Below are positions 1-12,300 of a DNA stretch of 64,000 nt, one piece after another. The stretch is from contig OY855907.1 of the NCBI GenBank assembly GCA_963693305.1, positions 39,927,259-39,991,258 on the forward strand. The letters run 5' to 3'. Each line of letters starts with the position of its first letter. Position 1 is the first letter of the stretch. A model generated the notes under the pieces. That model was not told the origin of the DNA. It was given only the letters and a program-made list of their open reading frames with translations, and did not search any database. Source of the stretch: Meandrina meandrites. Its lineage: Eukaryota > Cnidaria > Anthozoa > Scleractinia > Meandrinidae. The translations under genes and the position numbers were made by a program.

Positions 1-318
1 TCTCAGAACCCACACACAATGTTCTCACCCAAAGCTACATAAAAATCAAGAACTGGAATAGAGACTTCAGACCAACACGGCCCAATAAGGTTGAATCTAT
101 AGCAAAACAAAAATGGCCGTACCTTGAACCGAAAACAAATTATTCATAAAAACGATCCATATATACAAGCCGCAATTTGATTGGTCCTTGATAGAATCCC
201 AAATCTGATTGGTGTGAAATACATACATGAATGATCCACCCAACCATCCACCATCCACCCACTTAATAGCCAAATACGTCTTCACGCCGACTAAGAGTTA
301 TTTTTTTGAAAAAAATAA
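1..318. other. Flank left of the Penelope-like element
   Basis: No coding region is supported here. The sequence is AT-rich and the only open frame is a short minus-strand one without recognisable motifs. It runs directly into the A/T-rich leader of the retroelement. Confidence 0.5.
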
Positions 319-360
319 CTCAAAAATAATGTGTAACTATAGATAAAGTACTGCACTGCT

Positions 361-1840
361 ATGAATCGACATTCCACCGCGCTACTTCTAATCTCGCGTA
401 GCATGGATGTTCATCCCAACCCTGGCCCTACCGCAGTTCATATCATAAGAGAATTAACTACTCCTGAGCAACGCAAGCTCTTCAACAACGCTAAACGTCT
501 GCAGCTTAAAGTCGCCCGCTATGAACACCATATTTCTAATTACAATTATTACCACACACACAAGATGATTCCAAAGGGACTCGCCATCAAATGCAGACCT
601 TCCATTGACGCCCACAGTGAACGTTTTCTACGGAACTGGACGACACTTCTAAAGAAAACTTCATTCAAGATGATGAACTTATTGAAACAGGCTTGTCAAG
701 ATCACCACAAGACAGTTAAAAAAGAACTTATTGACTCGCTCGAGAAGTTGAAAACTAGCTGTGCTGATACCACTTTTAACCACATAAATAACTTTTTAAA
801 GAACACTAAAGATGAACTCTGCCACACGTTAGAAAGTAGACGTAATAGGAAAAGGATCCCTAACGGTAGGTGCTCTTCCCTTCAGGCTTTGCGTTTTCAA
901 AACAACGACATTACCAACAGTAACGCAACTGCCACTAACAACACGTCACCCACACACGACATATCTGTCACGCCTACTCCTCACGTCAACCACAACACCT
1001 CGACTCACACTCGTAGACATCGACGTAGACGCAGACGAAACAAACGAGTTACACGTTACTGGAGACGAAACAATCATAACATCCAACTGGACACCAACTC
1101 CGTCATTAATCTTAGCACTTCCACTATCTCACACGACGAGACTCAACTGCTGGCAAAGGGATTCAAATTCTGCCCTATGCCGCAACAAATCGACTGGAAC
1201 GTGGTTAGAGCCGACATAAACGACTTCTCTCGACGCATGCGTTTACTGGAATATTTTCACGACTTTCCTTCCCAGACTTACCACAACCCATTCCATAACA
1301 AAAGCACATGGACACCCCCTCCACAGAGAGACAAAGCTTTAGAAGCTTTCATAAGTGCAGTCGAGCATGACATCCTTAACCTTCATCCTAAACCCGTACG
1401 TGACAACCTCACTACAAACGAACGCCACGCCCTTAAACAACTTAGCCGACGTACCGACATCGTCATCAAAGCCGCAGATAAAGGATCCGGGACAGTTATC
1501 ATGGACCGTGACTGGTACATCAACGAATGCTTACGGCAACTTAACGACACTAAATTCTACAGACAACTCGACATCGACCAAACTAGTGACATCCAGACAC
1601 GTATACAATTTTACATTAAACGCTTACACAAAGACAATGTCATTGACGATAAAACTAAACGTTTTCTAATACAGACTGACCCCAAACCAGGACGATTCTA
1701 CATTTTACCTAAAATTCACAAACAAGGCAATCCAGGACGTCCCATTGTATCCAGTAACAGTCATCCCACAGAGCGCATTTCTCAATTCGTCGACTATCAT
1801 CTCAAACCTCTCGTTCACAAAACGGCATCTTTTATCAAAG
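361..1840 (+). pseudogene. Penelope-like ORF, N-terminal half (2A-like motif, RT fingers)
   Basis: This is the 5' half of the retroelement polyprotein. Residues 16-23 read DVHPNPGP, the C-terminal core of 2A ribosome-skipping peptides with His in place of the usual Glu; such motifs sit at the N-terminus of some non-LTR retrotransposon proteins. A basic Arg/His-rich stretch follows at about residues 215-235. Conserved RT finger motifs are KAADKGSGTV and the YILPKIHKQGNPGRPIVSS block. The reading frame enters the inserted element after the codons for SFIK, where a poly-G run begins, and stops at 1926 inside it. The second half resumes at 2272. Confidence 0.8.
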
Positions 1841-2271
1841 CCAGGGGGGGGGGGGGGGGGGGGGTACTTGACAGAATCTCTGGTAGGGAGGTGCGGCCCG
1901 GCCGCCCAAACCCTGACCCTGTTTAAGACACGAATCTCTGATTTTCCTACCCTGTTTAAGACAGAATATCAGTTTTTGATACCCTGTCTAAGACATTTGT
2001 TGTAGCATAACCAATCGGGAATTAAGCTTGCTATGAATACCGAAGTCAATGGAAGTCAACACTAAGGAAGAACTTGTAAAAACTCAGCTTGTGGCTAAGT
2101 TCCTATAAAATAAACATATTTGCTTATCCTGCATTGGTCCATGTAAAGATACCCCGTTTAAGACAAAAAGGGGCGAAATAGATACCCCGTTCAAGACAAA
2201 AATCCTGAAAACCATACCCTGTCGGGCCGCACGTCCCCGTTAAGCCCTTATAAGGGAGTGCCCCCCCCGGG
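1841..2271. mobile_element. Small hAT-like DNA transposon inside the Penelope ORF
   Basis: This 431-bp insertion is flanked by the identical 8-bp direct repeat TATCAAAG (1833-1840 and 2272-2279). Its ends are CCAGGGG... and ...CCCCGGG, with a subterminal block gtgcggcccg present inverted near both ends. The interior holds several copies of a motif close to ACCCTGTTTAAGACA (or ACCCCGTTTAAGACA), possibly transposase-binding repeats. Removing the insert and one copy of the duplication makes the RT reading frame continuous, which fixes the boundaries. An 8-bp duplication suggests the hAT superfamily. The long G run (about 22) may vary in length. Confidence 0.8.
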
Positions 2272-3808
2272 TATCAAAGACACGACACATTTCCTCAACA
2301 AACTTGACCAACTTGGACAGTTACCCAGTAACGCCATCCTTGTCACGCTCGGTGTTTCATCACTCTACACTAATATTCCACACAACGAGGGTATTGACGC
2401 TTGTCGGCACTTCCTCGATACACGCGATCGCTCTACGTCCACCATACGCACAGAAGCCCTTTGCGACCTCATCCGTATGATACTTACCATGAACATTTTC
2501 GAATTCAACGACAACTACTACATCCAGAAACACGGCACAGCCATGGGAACACGCATGGCTCCATCGTACGCTAATCTATTCCTCGCCAAATTCGAGACAG
2601 ACGCACTCATGCATGCGCCACACCAGCCACATAAGTGGTGGCGTTTCATTGACGACATTTTCATGATATGGACCCACACGGAAAACGACCTACATAACTT
2701 CATCTCTTACCTCAACAACCTTCATCCCACTATCAAATTCACTTCGTCCCATTCATCTACATCTATCTCTTTTCTTGACGTACAGGTCTCACTCAACCAG
2801 TTTGGTGTAGTTGAGACTGATCTCTATACTAAACCTACGGACAAACATCAGTACCTCCTACACTCCTCATGTCACCCCTTCCACACTAAACGAGCCATTC
2901 CATTCAGCCTCGCCCTCAGACTACGACGCATATGTTCTTCTGACGAGACTTTTACATTACGAACTAATGAACTTATCCAATACCTTAACAACCGTGGCTA
3001 CAATCTCTCATTCCTCAAACACGAGATCCAACGCGTTCATGCTATCGCACGCAATGAAACACTCAAACCCAGTCAGACCACATCCAACCAACCCAGTCGT
3101 GTTCCTCTTGTCATCACATACAACCCTTCCCTTAGGTCTGTATCTTCTATCATACATAGACACTTCAGTATTCTATCTTCTTCACCACGTTGCACCAACG
3201 TATTTACATCTGTACCTCTTGTTGCTTTTCGACGTACTGACAACCTCAGTGACATTTTAGTTAAATCCAAATTACGGGCTGTCACACAAAACAACGTCTC
3301 CAAGGGATCTTTTAGATGCGGCAACAACTGTATTACCTGCCACTACATCACCGACGGCCGCACCAACTACACTTTTTCTGCTACTGGGGAAACTAGAACT
3401 ATCACCGATCATATAGACTGTAACTCCAAAAACCTCATCTACATGGTACACTGTCGACGTTGTAACAAACAATACCTAGGTGAGACTAAAAGACGACTCA
3501 AAGACCGTTTTAATGAACACCGACGACCCGTAGACAGACCCACCCCCACCTCCAGACCTACTGCAGTTTCAGACCATTTTCTTTCCGACGATCATACAAC
3601 TAACGACATAGAACTTATCCCCCTAGAACTCATACATTCATCACGTGACGCTATACGCAAAGCCAGGGAAACGTACCTTATCGAAAGAGGTCTAGCCTGC
3701 GAATACAGCCGCCTCTCATTCGCTCCCGCTACTACGTTGAAACGCGAAGAGAGACGTCTGCGATTCACGGCCAAAAATTCCATACTGATGACGTTGACCT
3801 CTAATTAG
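2272..3808 (+). pseudogene. Penelope-like ORF, C-terminal half (RT palm and GIY-YIG endonuclease)
   Basis: This is the continuation of the retroelement protein after the insertion. RT palm motifs in order are SLYTNIPHNEG (motif A region), GTAMGTRMAPSYANLFLA, the catalytic FIDDIFMIW and the FLDVQV block. The C-terminal third carries Cys pairs (CGNNCITC) and then LIYMVHCRRCNKQYLGETKR...RFNEHR, the GIY-YIG nuclease signature of canonical Penelope elements. The ORF ends at TAG 3806-3808. No start codon belongs here; the first Met in the frame lies in the inserted transposon. A displaced inverted copy of the last about 110 bp lies downstream. Confidence 0.85.
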
Positions 3809-4352
3809 ATTTCCGGAATATAACAACAACACACGCAGTTGGTCTCGCATAATTAATGTCTTCATTTTCAGTTGCCCATTGCTAGCTCACTGCTCGAAGA
3901 ATAGATTCATTGAACAATTATTGATTGAACACAAACACTTTCAAGGCAGTCAAGGACGCATAATTATAAACAGCTGACAACTTGGTCAGGAAAATCCCTA
4001 TACGAGTTGCACATTAGCTATGATTTGAAAAACGAAGCTGTGAAATCACCAAATGTGTCACCAATAAAACCCACGGTGTCAAGATTTATCTACATGTTTT
4101 GAAACTGGCTGCAGTGGCGCATCCTTCCTGAACGTCTTTGAGATCGTTCATGAAGCACTCTTGCCTTAGTCTTCCAGTAAGGTATGAAGTGAGAAATCAG
4201 ATTGCTCCGGTGTATCTTCATAATCTTGCCGCATCCGGTGTACTTTTGGTCCACAATAACAACCGGCGTTGACCCGGCGTTATATTTCACATACATTATG
4301 CAAATTACCTAGTTGACCAATCAGCGCTCCTGTCCGGATTCCGGACAGATTT

Positions 4353-4471
4353 ACGTCATCAGTATGGAATTTTTGGCCGTGAATCGCAGACGTCTCTCTT
4401 CGCGTTTCGCACGTAGTAGCGGGAGCGAATGAGAGGCGGCTGTATTCGCAGGCTAAGAGAGGTCAAACCCT
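4353..4471 (-). repeat. Inverted copy of the Penelope ORF 3' end
   Basis: This segment is the near-perfect reverse complement of about 3683-3796 (end of the GIY-YIG ORF). It includes blocks such as ggccgtgaatcgcagacgtc and gaatgagaggcggctgtatt. It is followed about 50 bp later by the inverted copy of the 5' leader. The layout suggests that a truncated inverted copy makes up the right pseudo-LTR. Confidence 0.85.
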
Positions 4472-4679
4472 TGAACCAAAGGGTATAAACAAACGCGAGG
4501 AAATGTAATATGCTATCCTATCTATGTACTTTATCTATAGTTACACATTATTTTGTTAATTAGGACTCGTTTGTTTACCCGCGTTGGTTTTGTTTCAACG
4601 GTATTTTTTTGTATTGTATCTTATTACCTATTGTCTTGGTTGTTTAAATTGTAACGTTTTTTCTTCAGTTGTTCATTCC

Positions 4680-4716
4680 CTGAAGAAGTCAGGCCGTGCC
4701 TGACGAAATATTGGAA
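4680..4716 (+). ncRNA. Hammerhead-ribozyme-like motif of the Penelope element
   Basis: The sequence has CTGAAGA, then a 7-bp stem GTCAGGC/GCCTGAC closing a CGT loop, then CGAAAT. This matches the core order CUGANGA - stem II - GAAA of minimal hammerhead ribozymes known from Penelope-like elements. One extra A separates the CUGANGA box from the stem, so self-cleavage is doubtful. Many retroelement 3' regions carry such degenerate versions. Confidence 0.4.
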
Positions 4717-4740
4717 AATATATAAATCAATCCAACCGTA

Positions 4741-5522
4741 CGGTCAGCCTTTCTGTTTTCAGTTTTTTGTATCCCAAATTTTGCTGATCAGATCCACCAG
4801 GATCCGGGTCCTTTGCTTTGTCCGTTGGCCCTTTCTCTAGTTTACCACTCTCAGAATGCAGGAAAAGTGGACTTCGGATCCCCCCTAGGTGCTAACGCTT
4901 CCGGCGCTCGCACCCACCCCACCCAAGCAAAATACTGCCTACAGCCCTGTGTTAGTCACCGTAACACGAGTCTTACAGTCAATAACATCACGGCAGCGTA
5001 ATTCTCAAGAGAGGGGCAAAGGCAACATATCCTGAAAAATCTAAATATAGAACCGCTTACGTCATTTCCATGCCCTGTCAACCCATTCCACAAAGGAAAA
5101 CTTTCCCAGCAGATCAAACACATCTACCAGCAGCACAAACAACTCCTCATTCCCACCCAGCTAACAACCCCTGCGGAACACATAGTTTGCGTAACACCTC
5201 CGCTGGGTGCCCCCGAAGAAACTAGGAGGGACGTCAGGAGCCCATTAGTTTTGGAAGGTTTCAACAACAGATTCCTCAGTCCTTATATAAATGCGCTTAG
5301 TTCTTAAGTGCAAAGCAGGCACAAGCGCTAAACATTTGAAATTGTTGTCTGTACATTATATAATTCTGGACACACCTGTACAACATGCACACCCAACAAC
5401 AAAGGCTGTAGCTCAGTGCTCTTCTTTTTTCTATCTTTCTGCTTCTTCTCGCAAGTGTAAGAGGATGAAAAAAAAATCCATACTAGGTGTCATGAATTGT
5501 CCCTCAAAATTCTGCAATGCTC
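4741..5522. other. Intergenic sequence, no gene seen
   Basis: I see no exon with splice sites and no conserved protein motif. Some stretches (4800-5250) are relatively GC-rich with short open frames and may be a decayed repeat, but nothing identifies them. Confidence 0.4.
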
Positions 5523-5625
5523 ACAAAATAGGTAAACGAAGAAAAGCAAGGCTGATTGAACAGTTGGGAACTATATATATTTTTTACTGTTCAACCAGCC
5601 TTGCTTTTCTTCGTTTACTATTTTG
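5523..5625. repeat. 40-bp near-perfect hairpin
   Basis: The arms are 5524-5564 and 5586-5625. They pair over 40 bp with one bulged G and one A/G mismatch, and the loop is 21 nt of A/T-rich sequence. The arm contains gtaaacgaagaaaagcaagg. It could be the core of a tiny foldback element or a pre-miRNA-like hairpin. The stem is longer and more perfect than a usual animal pre-miRNA, which favours a transposon remnant. Confidence 0.75.
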
Positions 5626-6336
5626 TTATAGCTGATTAGATCTTCTACATTTAGAGGATCCGGTACTTCTATTTCGTCACGGTGGTCCTTGCAAATCTAA
5701 ATTCGTCACAAAATAAGGCTTCTTTTTATTTCATTTTTTTTAAAACTTTTGTCAATGCTCGTGCTCGCAAAGAAAAACGCTGTGCTCGCTTGATCGCAAA
5801 GACCATTCGATACCCCTCATACTATTAAGGTTTGCCTTTAATGTCTTTAATATTCTTAAGTTCACACGTACTGGGGCTTACTTTAGACCGCTTGACTACG
5901 ATCCTGAAGTGTTCAAATTATTCAGAGTTTCCAGGTTTTGAGTAGCGAAAAACTGAAAAAAGAACGCCTGATCCCAGGTTCGGCTTTTTCAGTCCAGTTC
6001 ACGCGGGCACACATACAACCATAACCGTTTCCGTAAACCACGGCACGTTCTGTCGAATATTTCAGTTTCGATGCACCACTTCTGCTCTGTGATGACTGTG
6101 ATAACACTTAAAAGGTCACCGCTAATGTCGCTAATAGGTTGAATTCATTCACTCGGAACAATGCCCATTGTTGTCTTAGACAAGGCAGTGTCTTGACAAC
6201 CAAAACAACCGGCTGGCGACTATATGAGTCACTCGAGTCAAAGAACAACAATTTTCACCTGGTTTGCCGGTTTGGTGTTTCGTTTTTTGTTTAAAACCCG
6301 AGTGTTTTAGTCCAAGACGTTTGTCGTTGTGGTAGG

Positions 6337-9300
6337 ATGCCGGAGCCAGTCCGCAACAGGTATGTAAATTCCATCGCTTCAGTTCGTTATGCAAGCAGTG
6401 AACTTCTAATTTCTCAAAAACATCTTGGACACATTGATACGTGATTTGGTTTCAGGAGATCGAATTTATGCACTTCATGAAAATATGAAGAGAAAAGCTT
6501 GTGAAAACAGGAACACAGGAACCATTTTATTTGCCATGAGTGGTTTGTAGTGCAATTGAAATTAAAGTTCCTTTGAGATAAAACAAATTGTGTTCGATCA
6601 CAATTATTACTATTAATTTGAGTGAACGTCAAACAAAATCAGTAACTCCTGGCCTACTGTGTTGAAACTCCGTTTACAGTTGCCAGTTTTTCTCAAATCT
6701 ACAATGTAGCTAACCGTATTACTCTTTAGGTCTCTTTAAACTCAAATTTTCGTCTTTTTGTAAAATACCGCGCGCTTTTACTTGTCTTGGCGAACGGGGA
6801 ATTCAGTAAAGTATCATTTGGCGACAGGAATTTTACTTGGTGTCAAGTTCACCAGCTTTGTTTACAAAAGGATTTCAGTAGTCGTTCATTACTGAAATTT
6901 ACCCGAAATACAGTGCTTATTGGACCGAAGGCTACCTTTGCATTCGATGTGTTGTGGCACTCGGGAGCTGTTACCACGAAATTTCAATTGAAGCAAAGTT
7001 TTCATTTTATATTGATCCGTTTCCGTTTTCCAACACGCAAACCGTGGTACAAGGATACAGAAATTGGTTTTGTCTCAGAGAAAAAAATACTTCTGTAGTT
7101 TGGAAATCAATTCTGTTACTGTTTTTACAGCTCAACTTCCTAATAACGACATAGAAATTTAGAATTTAGGCAAGTTATGAAAATTAGATTGCGCAATATT
7201 TTGAAAAAGTATGTTGCGTGACCACACTCGAGTCACACACTGTATGTCTGAAATCAGATCACTTCCAGATCGCAGTATGTTCATTTCATTTGTAGAATGA
7301 AGCAGGACAGGCTGCGGAGAGAGACGCAAGAGAAGTATGAGCGATCATTATTTACCCCAGCAGGACTGAAAACATTCAGGCTGCAGCCGTCAATCGACAA
7401 TACTTCAATTATGAAGGTAAATAATCACTCAGATTGTTATAGAGAGTGGTTTCCTTTTATGATAAATAAGTGAATAGTACAGGAGTACAGTGTGGTTTTA
7501 AAGTAAAACGACATCCAAGCGTTCCAGCGCCCTTAACCAGACGATGTTCCACCAAGAATAGTTTGTCGTCTTTTTCGTATTTTATTATACCACAGGCGGC
7601 CCAGACGTTGTATTCGATTCTTCAGCCGATAAGACAATGTATGGCCGTGAGAATTCTTTGAACATTGCTCTAAATAGAAATTGTATTAGAGATCTGAATG
7701 AAAATGTCTTACACTATGTTTATCTTACGTTATTTTGACATTTCTGTGCTCCTGGAGTGGGTTTAAAGCTGTTAAGACGAAATTTTCATTCTGAGGTGTG
7801 CTTTTCCTAAAGAGAAACGAAAGGCAGGCGACCTAGTTCACCAACGGTCCGCACTCGAAGCTCCATAAATCCCACAAAAATGGTCGAATGTCGCCAAAAT
7901 TGCTTCAATACAGCCGTCGATAATTCCTCGGCAAGATTTCCGCACAGCCCCATACATTAATTATGCATACAATTTTCTGACTGTCTCGTTCTTTTCATGA
8001 TTGCTGTTTGTGTATAGTGATAGTATGAAATACCTGCATACATAATTAATGTATGGGGCTGTGCGGAAATCTTACCAATTCCTCTTTCGATTTCCTTCAC
8101 TTAAGGTTCCGAAGTTTATCTAAACCGCCCGAAAAGCGCTCGTTTCGAGCGCTGGGTTTCCATTTTTGCAATGTCTGAATGCGTGGTCAGTTATCTTGGG
8201 CACAAGATTCAAATTTTAGCTTAGCGACCGTGCCATAGCGACAAAAGTCACCCTCAACCGTGGGGAGGCACAGTGCAATTTGCGTCATGAAAAATACACC
8301 GTACGATGGTCCCTGGGGAAATTTCACCGAAACGGCGGGAAATCTATGAACTCACTGTGTATAGCTTAAAACCACACTTGTTATCTAAAAACACACTTGG
8401 CAAAACACAACTAGCGAACTGATTTTAGCGCTTAGAAGCACCATTGAAATAAGCTTCAACTAAGAAACACCTGGCAAACTGATTTTAGCGCTAAGGAGCA
8501 CTCAGGGGCACCCAACGGAATATTTCGGTAAAATATCTGTTCGGATGGAAGGTCGCCTAAGAATTTCGAAATTTTTTCCCAGCGACGCTCTAGACTTCTC
8601 AAATTTTTTCGGAAAACCATAAAGTTTCCCTAGAATTTTCGGAATTGATGTGCTCACTTTTATCATGTCCCATAATTTTCGGACGGTTTTGTTTGTTCTC
8701 TAAAATTTTCGTTTGGCTTAATTATTCCAAAAGCTGCTAAAAGTTTCGGTGAGCATTAGAGGTAATCAGGAATGTACGTGAACCTAATGAAAGATAAAGG
8801 CAATTGAGGTGATTGAGCTCGGCATTAGCCTACTTATCAGATTATTGGAGAAGTTATTTTTGTTTTTTGTGGTCTAATTAGCGGTCAAATTTAGGGCCAC
8901 GACCGCGTACTCGATCCTGTCGTATAATTTACACCCCCTAACGTTTTCGGTTGAATAGGTTTAACGCCTATAATATTCGGATAAACATTTATATTGCCTA
9001 GTATTTTCGCGAAATTTCGATAGGCACACGTATAACGAAAAACTTCCCTAAAATTTTCTAGTGAAAATATGGTCTCTCAGTGTCCTCGAACTTTCGACAA
9101 GATCCATCAGGATAGCTAAAACTTTCGGATGACTCAAAAAAGGACCCTAGAATTTTCGAAACGACGAAAGTTCCCCTTAAATATCCGAACAGATAAATAT
9201 TTTTTAGGGCATCTCCAAATTTACTAAAAAGCCTTCTAGAACATAGAGAAATCCATTTACGACACTTCTGACGTCTTTGGAAAGATTCGGTCGTTGGGTG

Positions 9301-12300
9301 CCCCTGAGCACTGCTGAAAGCTTCAGTTCAACTAAGAAACATACTCTAAGCAACCGGGAACCGATGTGAGTTTACGCGCTGTCTCAGAGATTTCCCGCCT
9401 TTTCCGGTGAAATTTCCCCAGGGTCATCGCACGGTGTATTTTGCATGACGCAAATTGCCCTGTGCCTCCCCACGGTTGATGGTGATTTTTGTCGCTATGG
9501 CGCGGTCGCTAAGCTAAAATTTGAATCTTGTGCCCAAGATAACTGACCACGCATTCAGACATTGCAAAAATGGAAACCCAGCGCTCGAAACGAGCGCTTT
9601 TCGGGCGGTTTAGATAAACTTTGGAACCTTAGGTGAAGGAAATCGAAAGAGGAATTATCGACGGCTGTATTGAAGCAATTTTGGCGACATTCGACCATTT
9701 TTGTGGGATTTATGGAGCTTCGAGTGCGGACCGTTGGCGAACTAGGTCGCCTGCCTTTCGTTTTTCTTTAGGGAAAACACATCTCAGAATGAAAATTTCG
9801 TCTTAACAGCTTTAAACCCACTCCAGGAGCACAGAAATATCAAAATAACGTAAGATAAACATAGTGTAAGGCATTTTCATTCAAATCTTTAATACAAGTT
9901 CTATTTAGAGCAATGTTCAAAGTATTCTCATACATTGTCTTATCGGCTGAAAAATCGAATACAACGTCTGGGCCGCCTGTGATTATACTCGTGCAGGGAG
10001 CTGCGAGAATCTCGCGTGTCGCGTGCAGCGTGTCGCGTGGGTGCTCGATTTGTGCCCAAGGGCTGGAGTGGCGCGCTGATCAAAAAAAGATGCGCAAATT
10101 GTAATTGCAATTTTTTAGTGCCAGTACAAAGAACATCAATTTCTGTCGTTCGTGTTGATTAAAAAGTGACTATCTTTTGTGGGTTAAACGGTGTGCTTAC
10201 CGCTCTGCCATGTTGGAAGTACGTAAATTGCCATCTATGTAACCAAGATTTTAGCGAGGATGACAAACGATGCCGGGCTCGTATTTTGGTTCTGGTTAAA
10301 TTATATTTGAAATACCTGTTTTAACATCATATAATTCCAAAAAAGAACGAAATTTATATTAATTTTCAATCTTAGTGTCCTTACAACATAGTTACGTGAC
10401 TAAACTAATGTTGGAGAGCTAACTCATTTTGTAGAATGCATTTCTATTGACATAACAACCAGCTGCTGAGAAAATATCCACTTGTCGGTAAAGAATATAA
10501 GTGGTTTGTCTTTTAGAAGTATTGACAAAGGAAAAATAACCTCTTCTCGCTCTGGTGTCAACAAAAGGTTCCCAAGCAACTGCGCTTAAATCCACTTGAT
10601 TTTTTGTAATGGAAATTTTCATTCGTTTTGCAATTAACCCAAAAGTGCTAAATGTGTTTTGTGCGTAACAAGTCGACCGTGCCGCATAATTTCAACTTGC
10701 TCGCTTTTCATTAACGCTTGTTCAAGCTCAAGGGAATCGCGAGAAAGAAAGAAAGGTTTATTGAAAAAAGTGATCTGATGCAAATTCGCTCACTCGTCTT
10801 AGCTACCGTATCTGTGACACCAACATTTGGAAGAAACGTCAGAAAATGCGCGAAAAACTTGCACCTGTGAAATGCATCGTCCAAGAGAAAAACGCAAATT
10901 TAGATGTGGACATTATAAGAAGAGATCGGGCTATTCTCTATCGCGTACGGCCAAGAAAAGTTCTGACGGTCCGCAACGAAGCTTTGAAATGGAAGCAGAC
11001 CCCAGTTACCCAAGTGGAAGGGTTAATCAATGAAGCTCTGGAACAGAATGGCAATCGATCCAGTTCAAAGGTTATATATGTAGTGTTAAAAATTTGTTTG
11101 TTAGTTTAAAGTACGGGTGAGGCAAAGTCGCTATGATATGTTATGCTTCAAAGCCTCGGGCAATGTGGAGACCGTAGATATTAAATACATGCCTTTTTGA
11201 TTTCAATATAGCCTTTTTGCCGGAGAATAAAGCGATCTGTCAGGAGCTTTGAAGCTTCTTGCAGCGCGAAGATTATTGGTTCGATTCCCCGCAAGCTTTG
11301 GGATATTTTCTGGCCTTTTTATTTCAGGCTGTTTCTTGCATCCAGTTGCTTCATTATTGCGAAAATCGCTTTCTGTACAGTATGAAAATTAAAAATGGTT
11401 TGCGAGTATTAAAATTATGTATGTGTATCTGTTTGGAGGCCCGCATTCATTCTCAAAGACATCTGAATGTTTGTTTTTTGGTATTTTTGTGTCTGCAGGT
11501 GTAAATTGAGGTGAATGAATTCACCGCTTGTTAATTGGGTTCTATTTTTGCACCTCTATTGAATTTCCACTCACTCAGAATCGACAAAACACTTACCGCA
11601 CTGTTGTGATTTACAGAACAGACATGAAAGTTTTGAAGTCTCAGTCTGAATTATGTCAAATAAGTTATTGCTGAGGAAATGCCGTTTATTTGCAATCCGT
11701 GATAGACATTCATTTCCTGAGTTAATGAAACTTTTTCAGTTTTTCATTTTCATGGACAACAAGTGATCAATGTGTATTTTCTCCCTGCAATATCAATATA
11801 TTCTGAAGCAGACAGTTATGAGAATAAAGAAGACCATCAGATTAGGGGCTTTTGTCTTGATGCAGAATTTACTTCAGTCGGTTTATTTTCAACTTAGACT
11901 GTTTCCTACGTGGCATCTGTCAAAGCATCGATAATACAGAACTTTTTTTGGATAATGCGAGGAACTTAGAAGTGAATTTTACTGCAGCAATACTTGCACG
12001 CGCGTGGAAGGTTTACCTCGCGCTCGCGACAAAATCCACGCGAGTTTACTCGCGCGTTCATATTTTACTTGCTACAATCGTTGTGTAATGGTAACATTGG
12101 CAGCGGTGTATAGTCCTCTTGAATAATGCAATCATTGATTTTCTTGTTACTAGTATCAGTCAAGACCATCCAGTTCAGCATCATCATCTGGCCAGTCTCC
12201 AAGGCACATATCTACCCCCCACCCTCCTGCACCCACCGCCCAAAGGTCCACCAGCGCTGGGAGGACCAATGGAACGAGGTCCCAAGCGATGAGGTCTATT

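Larger units (their letters stand above)
319..4740 (+). mobile_element. Penelope-like retroelement with terminal inverted fragments
   Basis: The element has an N-terminal region, a reverse transcriptase and a C-terminal GIY-YIG endonuclease on one strand, the architecture of endonuclease-bearing Penelope-like elements. A sequence of about 29 bp at 319-347 (containing gtgtaactatagataaagta) recurs inverted at 4524-4551. About 110 bp of the ORF 3' end recur inverted at 4353-4471. Inverted or partly tandem pseudo-LTR arrangements are known for this class. The outer limits are uncertain because no target duplication was found. The ORF is split by a 431-bp DNA transposon at 1841-2271, so the copy is inactive. 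Confidence 0.8.

Noticed and set aside
10018..10060. GC-rich repeat tgtcgcgtgcagcgtgtcgc as a regulatory site
   Set aside because: Short, single, not palindromic and not linked to any start site.
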